Positions 43,363 to 51,596 of a DNA stretch of 64,000 bases are shown piece after piece (the stretch's first letter is position 1; each line of letters starts with the position of its first letter). This stretch comes from J014 sp964486055 (GTDB lineage Bacteria > Acidobacteriota > Blastocatellia > Pyrinomonadales > Pyrinomonadaceae), in the NCBI GenBank assembly GCA_964486055.1, contig CAZALE010000004.1:62001-126000 (forward strand), given 5' to 3'. The position numbers were made by a program, and so were the translations under genes. The notes under the pieces were generated by a model. That model saw nothing but the letters and a program-made list of their open reading frames with translations. It did no database searches and had not been told where the DNA came from.

Positions 43363-44940
43363 TCAGTGCTTTGCCGAAGTATTAGAGTCGATAGGTTCAA
43401 GATATATTTTTGATGTGGCGAAATCAAAGCTCAATCTGTAATACTTCAAAAAATTCCCTCCTAAAATTCCAGCCTGATAAAAGCCAGCAGTTTCGTTTAT
43501 CATGTCTAAATCCAAAACTATCGCTTTGATGTTTTCACGACTTTGGTTAGCGAAGCTGACACGAGGCAGAATATAGGATGGTACACTATCAGTAATTCCT
43601 GCAGCGCCAATCACTCTTAACTTTTCCTGAGATGCATACTGTCTGATTGGTTCCATTCCTGCTAACTCATCTGAAATTACTGAGATACTCGCACCTGTAT
43701 CAATTATGAAATTCATTGGGACCTCAATCCCTTCAATCTGTACTTCTCCACTCAGGTAACCGCTTTGAGTCAATCGCAGATTGAAAGAATTAGGATTTTG
43801 ACTATCTGATTGCTGTTCATCATAACTTACTAAAGAGAATTGAAGCGAACCATAGTCAATTGTCGTGAAGAATTTCGATATCATCGCCAAGCCAATGTAG
43901 CCATCGATATCCTCTTGCTGAGCATGAAACCTTCTTATATAAACTGGCACATTCTCTATTTTTATCTGGCCTATTGTCACAGATGGCAAAAAACCATAAA
44001 CGATCTCAAATTTACCCTCACCACCGATTCCTCTTGCCTTTCCACCTCTGGCAATCGCCTTGATGTTTAACCTCTCAGCCGTTTGTTCACTTATAACGGA
44101 AATGCCAGATCCGGTATCCAAAACAAAATTTAATGGCTCCTTGTTCTTCCCGATGAACACCTGTATCACAGGCCGTTCTCGAAGTATCTTTATCGGGACA
44201 ACAGTTTTTTTCTTACCACTTATAACATACAGTTTACTTTTATCACCGATATACCTGAGGAAATTCATCAAGCCTTTGATGCGCTCGCGGCGGTCAAGAT
44301 CAGCCGGAGGGGCCATCTCGAGAAATTGCCTATAATAATCTGCAGCTTCTTTATACTTTTCTGCTCTCGCAGATACCTGAGCTAGATAAAAGACATAATC
44401 AGGCTCATCCGGTTCAAGAAATACGGCATTTTTCAATTTCTGAATACTTTCCTGTAAACGATTCTCATAGAAATCTAAAAGTCCTAACCCTGCCCATGCT
44501 AAATCTTCTTTTTTATTCAAAACTAAGGCGTTAATTAAACATGCGTTAGCTTCTCTGAAATTTCCAGCACCTAGCAAAATATTTCCTAAAACTGCAAATG
44601 CATATGTGTTTTTCGGCTCAGATTTAGCTACGGGAAAAGCTATATCATATGCTTCAACAAACCGTTTTTGTTTCATTAAAACGAACGCGAGTTTTAGTTT
44701 TAGTTGAGAATCTTGGGGCTTTTTCTCCAATAAGACTCTGAACAGCTTCTCCGCTTCTTCATAATAACCTTTTCGTTTAAGTTTTTCGGCTTGCTTGTTT
44801 ATTTTCGAGAGATCTTCTTGGGTATCATCCGCCAATGTTGGCAGATTTAAGATTAGTAGAATGATCGTCACTTTCATGAGATGAAAGAAAAACGATTTTT
44901 TCGATGCGATCACGAATCTTAGCAAGCCGGCTCGGAGCAT
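43363..44940 (-). CDS. Secreted TPR protein with two retropepsin-type aspartic protease domains
   Basis: An N-terminal signal segment (hydrophobic at about 22-36, ending ADDT) leads to TPR repeats (about 50-230). Two retroviral-type aspartic protease domains follow, with catalytic motifs DTGS (Asp275) and DTGA (Asp414). Each has a later Gly-rich strand (GYIGLAMISKFF and AGILGGNFLKY). Single-domain retropepsins act as dimers; two in one chain could form the active site internally. The ATG at 44940 is preceded by a perfect AAGGAGGT, so I keep it although a later ATG at 44877 gives a shorter signal peptide. The PIN gene follows after 3 bp. Confidence 0.85.
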   Translation of the reverse strand: MLRAGLLRFVIASKKSFFFHLMKVTIILLILNLPTLADDTQEDLSKINKQAEKLKRKGYYEEAEKLFRVLLEKKPQDSQLKLKLAFVLMKQKRFVEAYDIAFPVAKSEPKNTYAFAVLGNILLGAGNFREANACLINALVLNKKEDLAWAGLGLLDFYENRLQESIQKLKNAVFLEPDEPDYVFYLAQVSARAEKYKEAADYYRQFLEMAPPADLDRRERIKGLMNFLRYIGDKSKLYVISGKKKTVVPIKILRERPVIQVFIGKNKEPLNFVLDTGSGISVISEQTAERLNIKAIARGGKARGIGGEGKFEIVYGFLPSVTIGQIKIENVPVYIRRFHAQQEDIDGYIGLAMISKFFTTIDYGSLQFSLVSYDEQQSDSQNPNSFNLRLTQSGYLSGEVQIEGIEVPMNFIIDTGASISVISDELAGMEPIRQYASQEKLRVIGAAGITDSVPSYILPRVSFANQSRENIKAIVLDLDMINETAGFYQAGILGGNFLKYYRLSFDFATSKIYLEPIDSNTSAKH

Positions 44941-44969
44941 TTTCTACCTCCTTGTTCGAAGTCAACTAT

Positions 44970-45632
44970 TTATTTCAAAACCTCACCTGTTTTTATAGAC
45001 CACAAGACTAAGTCCATTTCATCCATATCGATACCCAAGCCTTCAGAAAAGTCACGCAAAATTTCCTCTAGTTTTAGATATTTCGCGCGACTATTTGGCA
45101 AAGACGGTTCCTTTATCAATCCCAACTCTACCATTGATCTAACTACATGCTTATCAAGAATGGCATAACCCTTAAAGCCAATGTTTCTCAAAAAGTGGCT
45201 CGCCTCTTTGTAGCCAAGCCCTTTGATGCCTCTTTCTTGAGCGAGCCAATCGCGTCTTTCCATCGGATCAAAAAACTCATTGAGCTTTTCTCGGATTCGC
45301 ATCTGAAAGTGTTTTTTCAAAAACTCTCGCGTAGACACAACATATTTTGCGCGAGCTCTTGGATAACGATGCTTACCGAGTAACGCTTTTTCAATTTCTT
45401 CTTGGGTACCATCCATCAATAATGGGCGTACAGAATCTATCGACTTGAGCCCCATTTTTGCAGAACAACCGCCGGTAAAAAAGCAGAAAACCATTTCTTC
45501 CCAGAGTCTTTCATCAGATGCATTTAACCAAATGTCCTCGAATTCCTTTAATCTCGATCTAATTTCTGCTTTTCTCTGGGCGTGTGTTCGTAGTATTTTT
45601 TCAATCGTTACAGGTTCATTAAACCGTCTCAC
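44970..45632 (-). CDS. ogg: N-glycosylase/DNA lyase, archaeal-type Ogg (Ogg2)
   Basis: The enzyme removes 8-oxoguanine from DNA and nicks the site. The helix-hairpin-helix GIKGLGYKEASHFLRN carries the catalytic Lys142, and the conserved Asp160 lies in AILDKHVV. The size of 220 aa matches archaeal Ogg2 rather than the longer eukaryote-like Ogg1. It is found mostly in archaea and thermophilic bacteria. It stands alone on the minus strand, 29 bp before the retropepsin gene and 135 bp after holA. Confidence 0.93.
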   Translation of the reverse strand: MRRFNEPVTIEKILRTHAQRKAEIRSRLKEFEDIWLNASDERLWEEMVFCFFTGGCSAKMGLKSIDSVRPLLMDGTQEEIEKALLGKHRYPRARAKYVVSTREFLKKHFQMRIREKLNEFFDPMERRDWLAQERGIKGLGYKEASHFLRNIGFKGYAILDKHVVRSMVELGLIKEPSLPNSRAKYLKLEEILRDFSEGLGIDMDEMDLVLWSIKTGEVLK

Positions 45633-45766
45633 TGCTCATAGTGTAATGTCCTATAAAAACTATTGTCAATGATTTTTTTCAATCCATTAACCGAACTTAA
45701 AGCAAAAATTCTTTGCAAAAGAGAAATACTAACTGACTGTTTGAGAGAGCAGTAAGTTTTTAGAAC

Positions 45767-46813
45767 TTATGAGGTCAACTCTAAGAGTAAAATTTCTAAT
45801 TGAAGGCGAGGGGTTGATTTAGAGGTTTTTATTGCCAAATCCGCCTCAGCAATTCTGATTAAGCAATCAGCAAGACGCTTAGCATCAGAGCGCCGAGCAA
45901 TTCGGAAATATTCTTCTTGCCGATGATAAGGTATTTTTGCTAAGCGAGCGATCTGCGCTCTATCCATATCCTTCTTTATCATCTCCTTTATTAAAAAGAT
46001 TCTGCGGAAACTTGAGGCTATTAATCCTAAAAGCAAGGTTGGCTCTACGCCTTCATCCAAAAGTTTTCTGAGGGTTTCCATGGCTTTTACACGGTTTCTT
46101 TCAAGTAAATAATCAGCTAAGACAAAATTTTCCGGGACAAAACGATCTGGAACCAATCTCTTTATCAATTCAGTGCTGACAGTCTGTCTCTCAGTTTCTG
46201 GATCAGAAATAATAGACTCTGTCAAAACAGCAGTCGCTAGTTTTTCGCACTCTAAATTCAGCTCTTGAAGCGAATTACCTACCAATCGTATCAGTAACTC
46301 TATTGCCGAATCCTCCGCCACTACTTGCATCGATTCAAATTTTTTCTTTATCCAAGCTACTAGTTCTGTGCCATGAAGCTTTTTAAACTCCACGACGCTT
46401 GCCTTCTCTAGAAACAATTTAGCTAACTTTCTTCTTCTATCGAATTCTTCGGCTACAAAAATCAAAACACTTGTTTGAGAAGGCCTCTCCAGATATTCTT
46501 TTATCAATTGCTCATCGCGCTCTTTAAGGGTATCCTTGGACGAAATAGCTGCGATTCTTACATTACGAATTTCAACAACGTGTTTCTGCCCAAACGGTAG
46601 TCTTCGCGCAGCCACCAGAATATCCTCAATTTTTGTTTCCGAAGCATCAAATACACTACGATCAAACTCCGAAAATCCATCACCCGACACTTTCTTGGTT
46701 ATCGTTTCTACTGCCAGATCCCTTAGAAAAGCCTCTTCACCAAACAGTAAATAAACAGGCATTATCTGACCGGCTCTTAACTGTTTTCTCAAAGCCTCTC
46801 TATCAAGTATCAT
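45767..46813 (-). CDS. holA: DNA polymerase III delta subunit
   Basis: HolA opens the sliding clamp as part of the clamp loader. The start PVYLLFGEEAFLRDLAVETI and the segment EIRNVRIA are typical. The C-terminal half has PENFVLADYLLERNRVKAMETLRKLLDEGVEPTLLLGLIASSFRRI, the domain III collar. At 348 aa it is normal. It overlaps lptE by 4 bp, the same gene pair as in E. coli (lptE-holA), and it is the last gene of the coaE-to-holA operon. Confidence 0.93.
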   Translation of the reverse strand: MILDREALRKQLRAGQIMPVYLLFGEEAFLRDLAVETITKKVSGDGFSEFDRSVFDASETKIEDILVAARRLPFGQKHVVEIRNVRIAAISSKDTLKERDEQLIKEYLERPSQTSVLIFVAEEFDRRRKLAKLFLEKASVVEFKKLHGTELVAWIKKKFESMQVVAEDSAIELLIRLVGNSLQELNLECEKLATAVLTESIISDPETERQTVSTELIKRLVPDRFVPENFVLADYLLERNRVKAMETLRKLLDEGVEPTLLLGLIASSFRRIFLIKEMIKKDMDRAQIARLAKIPYHRQEEYFRIARRSDAKRLADCLIRIAEADLAIKTSKSTPRLQLEILLLELTS

Positions 46814-47364
46814 TGCCCTTTCTCCCCACGAACTCCTAAACCATTTATGATAGAGGAGACCAATGTCTCAGCAAATGATCTCGCAATACGTTCAACCGCA
46901 GGATCCTCTTCGTTAAAAAATGAACGTGGATCTTCAGAAAATTCGAAGGAGTCTCGGAAAATCAAATTCTGATTGTCATAAAGGACCTTGTTTTCCTTAG
47001 TATCGATAACACTAACTGCAATGGTAATCGTAACTTCATATACTCTTGCTCTACCTTGAGCATCCAACAAAACACCGGTGAAATTAAAATCTCTTATTGT
47101 GCCCTCTATGACCGCATCAGCTCCCTCTCGTGCGCCCTGCACTCTCAATCCTCTACCACGACGAAGCAGCTCACGGACTACTGCCTCTGTAAATCTGGAT
47201 TCAATGCGATATCTTGCGCCCGTTGGTTCAAAACGAAATGCAGGCACAGCTACGGTTTTAATATGCTTTGGTAAGCTTGACTTGGTTACCGGTTCATAAC
47301 ATTCGGTGAAACCTAGAACCATCCAGAACATCGATAAATAAACTACAACTCTCAATAGTTTCAT
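46810..47364 (-). CDS. lptE: LptE-like LPS-assembly lipoprotein
   Basis: The protein has an N-terminal hydrophobic stretch ending in Cys22 (GFTECY), a poor but possible lipobox. The family pattern follows: KTVAVPAFRFEPTGARYRIESRFTEAVVRELLRRG..., then ADAVIEGTIRDFNF and a C-terminal helix. LptE supports the LptD outer-membrane channel. Its position beside holA agrees with E. coli. The identity rests on the fold-level pattern and synteny, so it is a strong but not certain call. Confidence 0.85.
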   Translation of the reverse strand: MKLLRVVVYLSMFWMVLGFTECYEPVTKSSLPKHIKTVAVPAFRFEPTGARYRIESRFTEAVVRELLRRGRGLRVQGAREGADAVIEGTIRDFNFTGVLLDAQGRARVYEVTITIAVSVIDTKENKVLYDNQNLIFRDSFEFSEDPRSFFNEEDPAVERIARSFAETLVSSIINGLGVRGEKGQ

Positions 47365-48224
47365 ATATGCTCCTTTATTGCCTCGATCACTTTAATCACG
47401 TCAACTGCCGGTTTCACATCGTGAACACGAACGATTTTCGCACCTTTCCAAACTGCTATGACAACTGTAGCCAGCGTCCCATAAAGCCTATGAGAAACAT
47501 CCACATCTCCTAATACCTTTCCGATAAAGGATTTTCTGGAGGAGCCTATTAGCATCGGGAAGTCACCGAACTCAGCTACTAAAAGCTCTAGCTTTGCTAA
47601 CAATTGCAGATTTTGATCAGAGGTTTTACTGAATCCAAGTCCTACATCAATGACTATCTGCTCCTTTTTTACCCCATGCTCAAAGGCTAGATCTATGCTT
47701 TGCCTTAAGCCAGTTGAAACTTCAAGAATTATGTCATCCACAGGCTCTTGGTTATGCATAGATTCAAAAGAGCCTCTTGAATGCATCAACACTAATCCAG
47801 ATTCGTACTTGGCAGCTATGTCACCTATGATTGGATCGAATCTTAGCCCAGAGATGTCATTTATGATTTCTGCTCCAGCATTCAAGGCTTCCTCTGCTAC
47901 TTTGGCTTTTGTAGTGTCAACGGAAATAGCCACGTCAAACCTTTTGGTTATTTCTTTAATTACTGGCACTATGCGCTTTAATTCTTCCTCGAGGGTCACT
48001 CGCTTAGAGCCTGGACGCGTCGACTCGCCGCCAACATCGATAATCGAAGCTCCTTCTGCTATCATTTTTTCACACTGTTTCAGAGCCTCATCTGTGGATA
48101 CGAACCTACCACCATCAGAGAAACTGTCCGGAGTGACATTCAAAATACCCATTACGACAGGCTTATCAAGCAGAATTTGTCTTTTGGAGGTTCTGAAGAT
48201 CATATTCTGAGCCCTAAAAATCAC
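47361..48224 (-). CDS. folP: Dihydropteroate synthase
   Basis: FolP joins pterin pyrophosphate and p-aminobenzoate for folate. Signature motifs are VMGILNVTPDSFSDGGRF, IIDVGGESTRPGS, ISVDTTKA and GLVLMHSRG. The C-terminal end is GAKIVRVHDVKP. Length (287 aa) is normal. Its first Met overlaps the stop of the dehydratase gene by 4 bp; a second Met seven codons later is possible. It belongs to the overlapping coaE-to-holA operon. Confidence 0.96.
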   Translation of the reverse strand: MIFRAQNMIFRTSKRQILLDKPVVMGILNVTPDSFSDGGRFVSTDEALKQCEKMIAEGASIIDVGGESTRPGSKRVTLEEELKRIVPVIKEITKRFDVAISVDTTKAKVAEEALNAGAEIINDISGLRFDPIIGDIAAKYESGLVLMHSRGSFESMHNQEPVDDIILEVSTGLRQSIDLAFEHGVKKEQIVIDVGLGFSKTSDQNLQLLAKLELLVAEFGDFPMLIGSSRKSFIGKVLGDVDVSHRLYGTLATVVIAVWKGAKIVRVHDVKPAVDVIKVIEAIKEHI

Positions 48225-49138
48225 AACTCACCGTTTAGGATTTTTAAATACACATCACAATCAACATTTCCACCACTAACCACTAACCCTATCTTTTTTT
48301 CTCTGAAAAATTCTGGTTCGAGAAGCACGGCACCCAGAGATAAAGCACCCGTCGGCTCTACTTTTAAATTGACGAGATGAAAATAAAGCCGAACCGCTTC
48401 GCTAATCAGCATCTCTGGAACTTCAAATATTCTCTTAACTTCAGATTTTATAATTTCCCAGTTGAGTTTACCTAGACTTTGTGTTCTTGCTCCATCGGCA
48501 ATAGTGTTTGGCTCTTTTTCATTCGCTATTAGTCTTCCCTCTTTCAGACTTCTAGCCGCATCATTCGCTAAAGCTGGTTCTGCTCCAATTATTTCCGCCT
48601 TGCTACTCATTTTTCTAAGTCCTGTGGCGATGCCGGAGATTAATCCGCCTCCACCTACCGGCGAAATAACGATATCCAAATCTACAGCAGAAATTTCTTC
48701 TCCAAGGCTCGAATTTCCCTCTATAACAAAAACATCGTCGTAAGCTGACGCCACATAAGCCTCAGGCATTTGCTTGGCCAGCTCTCTGACTCTGTCATTA
48801 CGAGATACCTTGCTCGTATCTATTAAGTCAACCACAGCTCCATAAGATTTTACTGCTTCGATTTTTGTCTTAGCAGAAGTTTCAGGCATAACAACTATGC
48901 AGCTTTTACCGACGATTTGACACGCTCTGGCTAGAGCTTGGCCAAAATTACCGGAAGAAGCTGTTAATATCATCTGATTTGGTACATTGATAGCGAGATT
49001 ATAAGCCGCTCTGAACTTAAAACTCCCTGTATGTTGAAAAGTCTCCGATATAATTACTACTTCCAATCCTAAATAGTTGCGTAGCTTTTCTGGATAGATA
49101 AAAGTAGTAGGTCTGATAGCTTCACGAATTTGACTCAT
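48221..49138 (-). CDS. Threonine/serine dehydratase-like PLP enzyme (catabolic type)
   Basis: This fold-type II PLP enzyme has the active-site Lys in GSFKFRAAYN (near residue 40), SSGNFGQALA (phosphate and substrate Asn), and the glycine loop SPVGGGGLISG. The last stretch is GLVVSGGNVD. It resembles TdcB/threonine dehydratase or serine racemase-type proteins; a regulatory ACT domain is absent. I use the ATG at 49138, as the upstream TTG at 49168 lies within the preceding gene and is not preceded by a better site. It overlaps the substrate-binding protein gene by 17 bp. Confidence 0.88.
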   Translation of the reverse strand: MSQIREAIRPTTFIYPEKLRNYLGLEVVIISETFQHTGSFKFRAAYNLAINVPNQMILTASSGNFGQALARACQIVGKSCIVVMPETSAKTKIEAVKSYGAVVDLIDTSKVSRNDRVRELAKQMPEAYVASAYDDVFVIEGNSSLGEEISAVDLDIVISPVGGGGLISGIATGLRKMSSKAEIIGAEPALANDAARSLKEGRLIANEKEPNTIADGARTQSLGKLNWEIIKSEVKRIFEVPEMLISEAVRLYFHLVNLKVEPTGALSLGAVLLEPEFFREKKIGLVVSGGNVDCDVYLKILNGEL

Positions 49139-50951
49139 CTTTTTTGATTTCCCTCCAGTCAGTATCAATCCAAACCTGTTCTAATGAAGGTGAGTCAAAT
49201 GAATTCAAGACAAATCCTCGAACATAAGGTTTAACCAATGCAAAGGAAATCGGAAAGTGAATAGGAATTGCTGGCAAGATTTCGAAGGCTTCCTGCTCAT
49301 TCTTTATGAGGCGTTTGTTGGGCCAGTCAGTTTCAATCTTATCTTGAGTCTTTTCGCCAATGTTATTTTGTGGTTTTTTCTCCGGCGCGTCCTCCGTACT
49401 CATATTGCTCAATGATATATGGTCTTGAAACATGAGCATCATGTTTGCGACTTCATCTTTTGTCGGAAAAACAACTCCGCGCCTTACTAAATCGAATTCT
49501 CCCCTTGAAAATGCGTTCTCAATTTCAGCAGCATCCTTTGCGACGATTTCGGTTTTGATTCCCAAGTTTTTCTGCCACATCTTAGCTATAGCCTTCGCTA
49601 TTCTTCTCTGTGCATCGTTACGATTTATGAGTAGTCTTACGATCGGAAAATTTTCCGTATCACTGAATCCCGCTTCTTTCAGAAGCGTTTTTGCTCTTTC
49701 GATATCCTCTGACAACTGCAATTTACCGAATGGTGAAAATGAATATGCTGGAACTGCAGTTCCACCAAGCTCATCCTCGGTTATAGAACGCCTATTGATT
49801 GCGATGGCTAAAGCCTCTCGGACTCTTCTATCATCAAATGGGGGTTTAGAGAGATTAAATTGATAAAAGTTAACGGCCGCATGTGTGGTCTTAAAGAAGT
49901 CAGCATAAGATTCAAGAAGTTTTAGAAGAGTAGGCGATAGTTCTACATTCGTCAAAACATCGAATTCCCCCTCCTCATACCTTTTTAATCCCTCATCCTC
50001 ACTTTGAACAGGAATTATTTTCACTCTGTCTAACCTAACTTTAGCCTTGTCCCAGTACTTTTCGTTTTTATCCAGTGTTATTCCATCCAGTCCTACGGAA
50101 GTTATGCGAAAGGCACCATTAGTAGTAACCGCTGAGTTTAGCTCATCTCTTTCAAACTCAATACCACCATCATAAACTGGGTAAAAAACAGGATTAGATA
50201 CTAGAAGAGGAAACTGAGGATCTGGAGTAACTAAATTCACCTCAAGAGTGAAATCATCCAAAGCCTTAAGTCCGATAGATCTCGATTTATCGCCATTGTT
50301 TAATCTCATGTCACCACTAGCTCTTTTAGTCTGTAATCTATCCTCTTCAGATTTACTAATGTCTGACAGTTTTCCGGCTGATTTCACAGCTTCAGAACCA
50401 TCAGCTTCTGATTTTGGCGATAAACCAATACCGTGCTTTGATGGACTTTGTGAACTGCCTTCCTGCGTACCTATAGACTCTCCCTCCAATCCCACAATAT
50501 TCTTTAAGAGTTTTCGATTTGGTGATTTCTCCTTCAAAGAAAAAACTCGTTGCCATGAGCGAATAAAATCTTGTGCCACGACTCTCTCACCATTAGTCCA
50601 GACTGCATCTTTTCGCAAATAAAACGTCCAGGTTTTATAGTCCTCAGAAGATGCCCACTTTACGGCCACTGCTGGTATTGGTTCTAGAGTTTGTGGATTA
50701 ACATCGGTAAGCCCTTTAAAAATTGCTCTTACAATATCCGTCTCTGGAGGACTACTGGCTTTAGCTGGATCGAATGATTTTGCTGGCTTGCCATTGCTCC
50801 ATCGAAATTCCTGTCTTGTCGGCGGAAGGTTCTTTGAAGAAAAAATCCTTGTTTTTTCTAGCTCACAGTTACCGGAGAAGATAAATATCAACACAATTAT
50901 GTGTTGTAAGTTGAGCATCTTTACTAAAACCTTCTCTATTAGCCGATGCAT
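49122..50951 (-). CDS. ABC-transporter substrate-binding protein, OppA/SBP_bac_5 family
   Basis: This periplasmic peptide-binding protein has an N-terminal hydrophobic segment (about residues 12-27) and Cys29 in SGNCE, a weak lipobox. The family pattern follows, with GLTDVNPQTLEPIPAVAVKW, WTFYLRKDAVWTNGE and DDRRVREALAIAINRR. A low-complexity polar stretch of about 65 residues (near 155-225) interrupts the domain where other OppA proteins have a short loop. Another polar insertion lies near 520-560. No permease or ATPase genes are nearby. The ATG at 50951 overlaps coaE by 13 bp and has GGGAG upstream; an ATG at 50918 is the alternative. Confidence 0.87.
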   Translation of the reverse strand: MHRLIEKVLVKMLNLQHIIVLIFIFSGNCELEKTRIFSSKNLPPTRQEFRWSNGKPAKSFDPAKASSPPETDIVRAIFKGLTDVNPQTLEPIPAVAVKWASSEDYKTWTFYLRKDAVWTNGERVVAQDFIRSWQRVFSLKEKSPNRKLLKNIVGLEGESIGTQEGSSQSPSKHGIGLSPKSEADGSEAVKSAGKLSDISKSEEDRLQTKRASGDMRLNNGDKSRSIGLKALDDFTLEVNLVTPDPQFPLLVSNPVFYPVYDGGIEFERDELNSAVTTNGAFRITSVGLDGITLDKNEKYWDKAKVRLDRVKIIPVQSEDEGLKRYEEGEFDVLTNVELSPTLLKLLESYADFFKTTHAAVNFYQFNLSKPPFDDRRVREALAIAINRRSITEDELGGTAVPAYSFSPFGKLQLSEDIERAKTLLKEAGFSDTENFPIVRLLINRNDAQRRIAKAIAKMWQKNLGIKTEIVAKDAAEIENAFSRGEFDLVRRGVVFPTKDEVANMMLMFQDHISLSNMSTEDAPEKKPQNNIGEKTQDKIETDWPNKRLIKNEQEAFEILPAIPIHFPISFALVKPYVRGFVLNSFDSPSLEQVWIDTDWREIKKDESNS

Positions 50952-51544
50952 CTCTGTAGCTCCCTAAATACCTTGATCACTTGTTCTCTAGTTTTATCAA
51001 AGCCTTCAGTGGTATCAATCAGAAAATCTGCATATTTTTTCTTCTGATCTTGCGGCATCTGTGCTTTGATTCTTTTAAGAGCCTCTTGTTCACTTAAATT
51101 ATTGCGATTCATCAATCTCTTTAGCTGCTCTTTATCATCGCACCATACAACGATTAATTTATCAAAACGCTTGTATCCACCTGATTCTATCATCAACGCT
51201 GCATCAACTATCGCAATCCCGTTTGGGTTCTTTTTCTCACACTTTTCAAGCCACTTATCTTGTTCCTCGATTACTAATGGATGAACTATTGAATTAAGTA
51301 ACAATCGTTTTTGCTCATCGGCAAATACTATCTCCGCCAGCTTCGATCTATCAATGCTACAATCTTCTCTTAAAATATCTTTTCCAAAATGCTGAATAAT
51401 CAATTGCCAACCTTTTGTATGAGGCTTTACAACCTCACGCGCCACCATGTCAGCATCTAAAACAAATGCCCCTAGTTCTCTGAAAACCTCGCAAACATAA
51501 GATTTTCCAACAGCTATTGATCCAGTTAAACCAACTCTTAACAT
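50939..51544 (-). CDS. coaE: Dephospho-CoA kinase
   Basis: CoaE phosphorylates dephospho-CoA in the last step of CoA synthesis. The P-loop GLTGSIAVGKSYVC is at residues 6-19. The nucleotide/substrate region DADMVAREVVKP and the basic lid RLMNRNNLSEQEALKRI are present. At 201 aa it is standard. It is the first gene of a six-gene overlapping operon that runs to holA, and is divergent from gnd, with only 52 bp between the two starts. Confidence 0.95.
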   Translation of the reverse strand: MLRVGLTGSIAVGKSYVCEVFRELGAFVLDADMVAREVVKPHTKGWQLIIQHFGKDILREDCSIDRSKLAEIVFADEQKRLLLNSIVHPLVIEEQDKWLEKCEKKNPNGIAIVDAALMIESGGYKRFDKLIVVWCDDKEQLKRLMNRNNLSEQEALKRIKAQMPQDQKKKYADFLIDTTEGFDKTREQVIKVFRELQRCIG

Positions 51545-51596
51545 TTTAAAAAATTATAACATTCGTCCCATGTAAATTTCGACGATTTGCCGTGCT

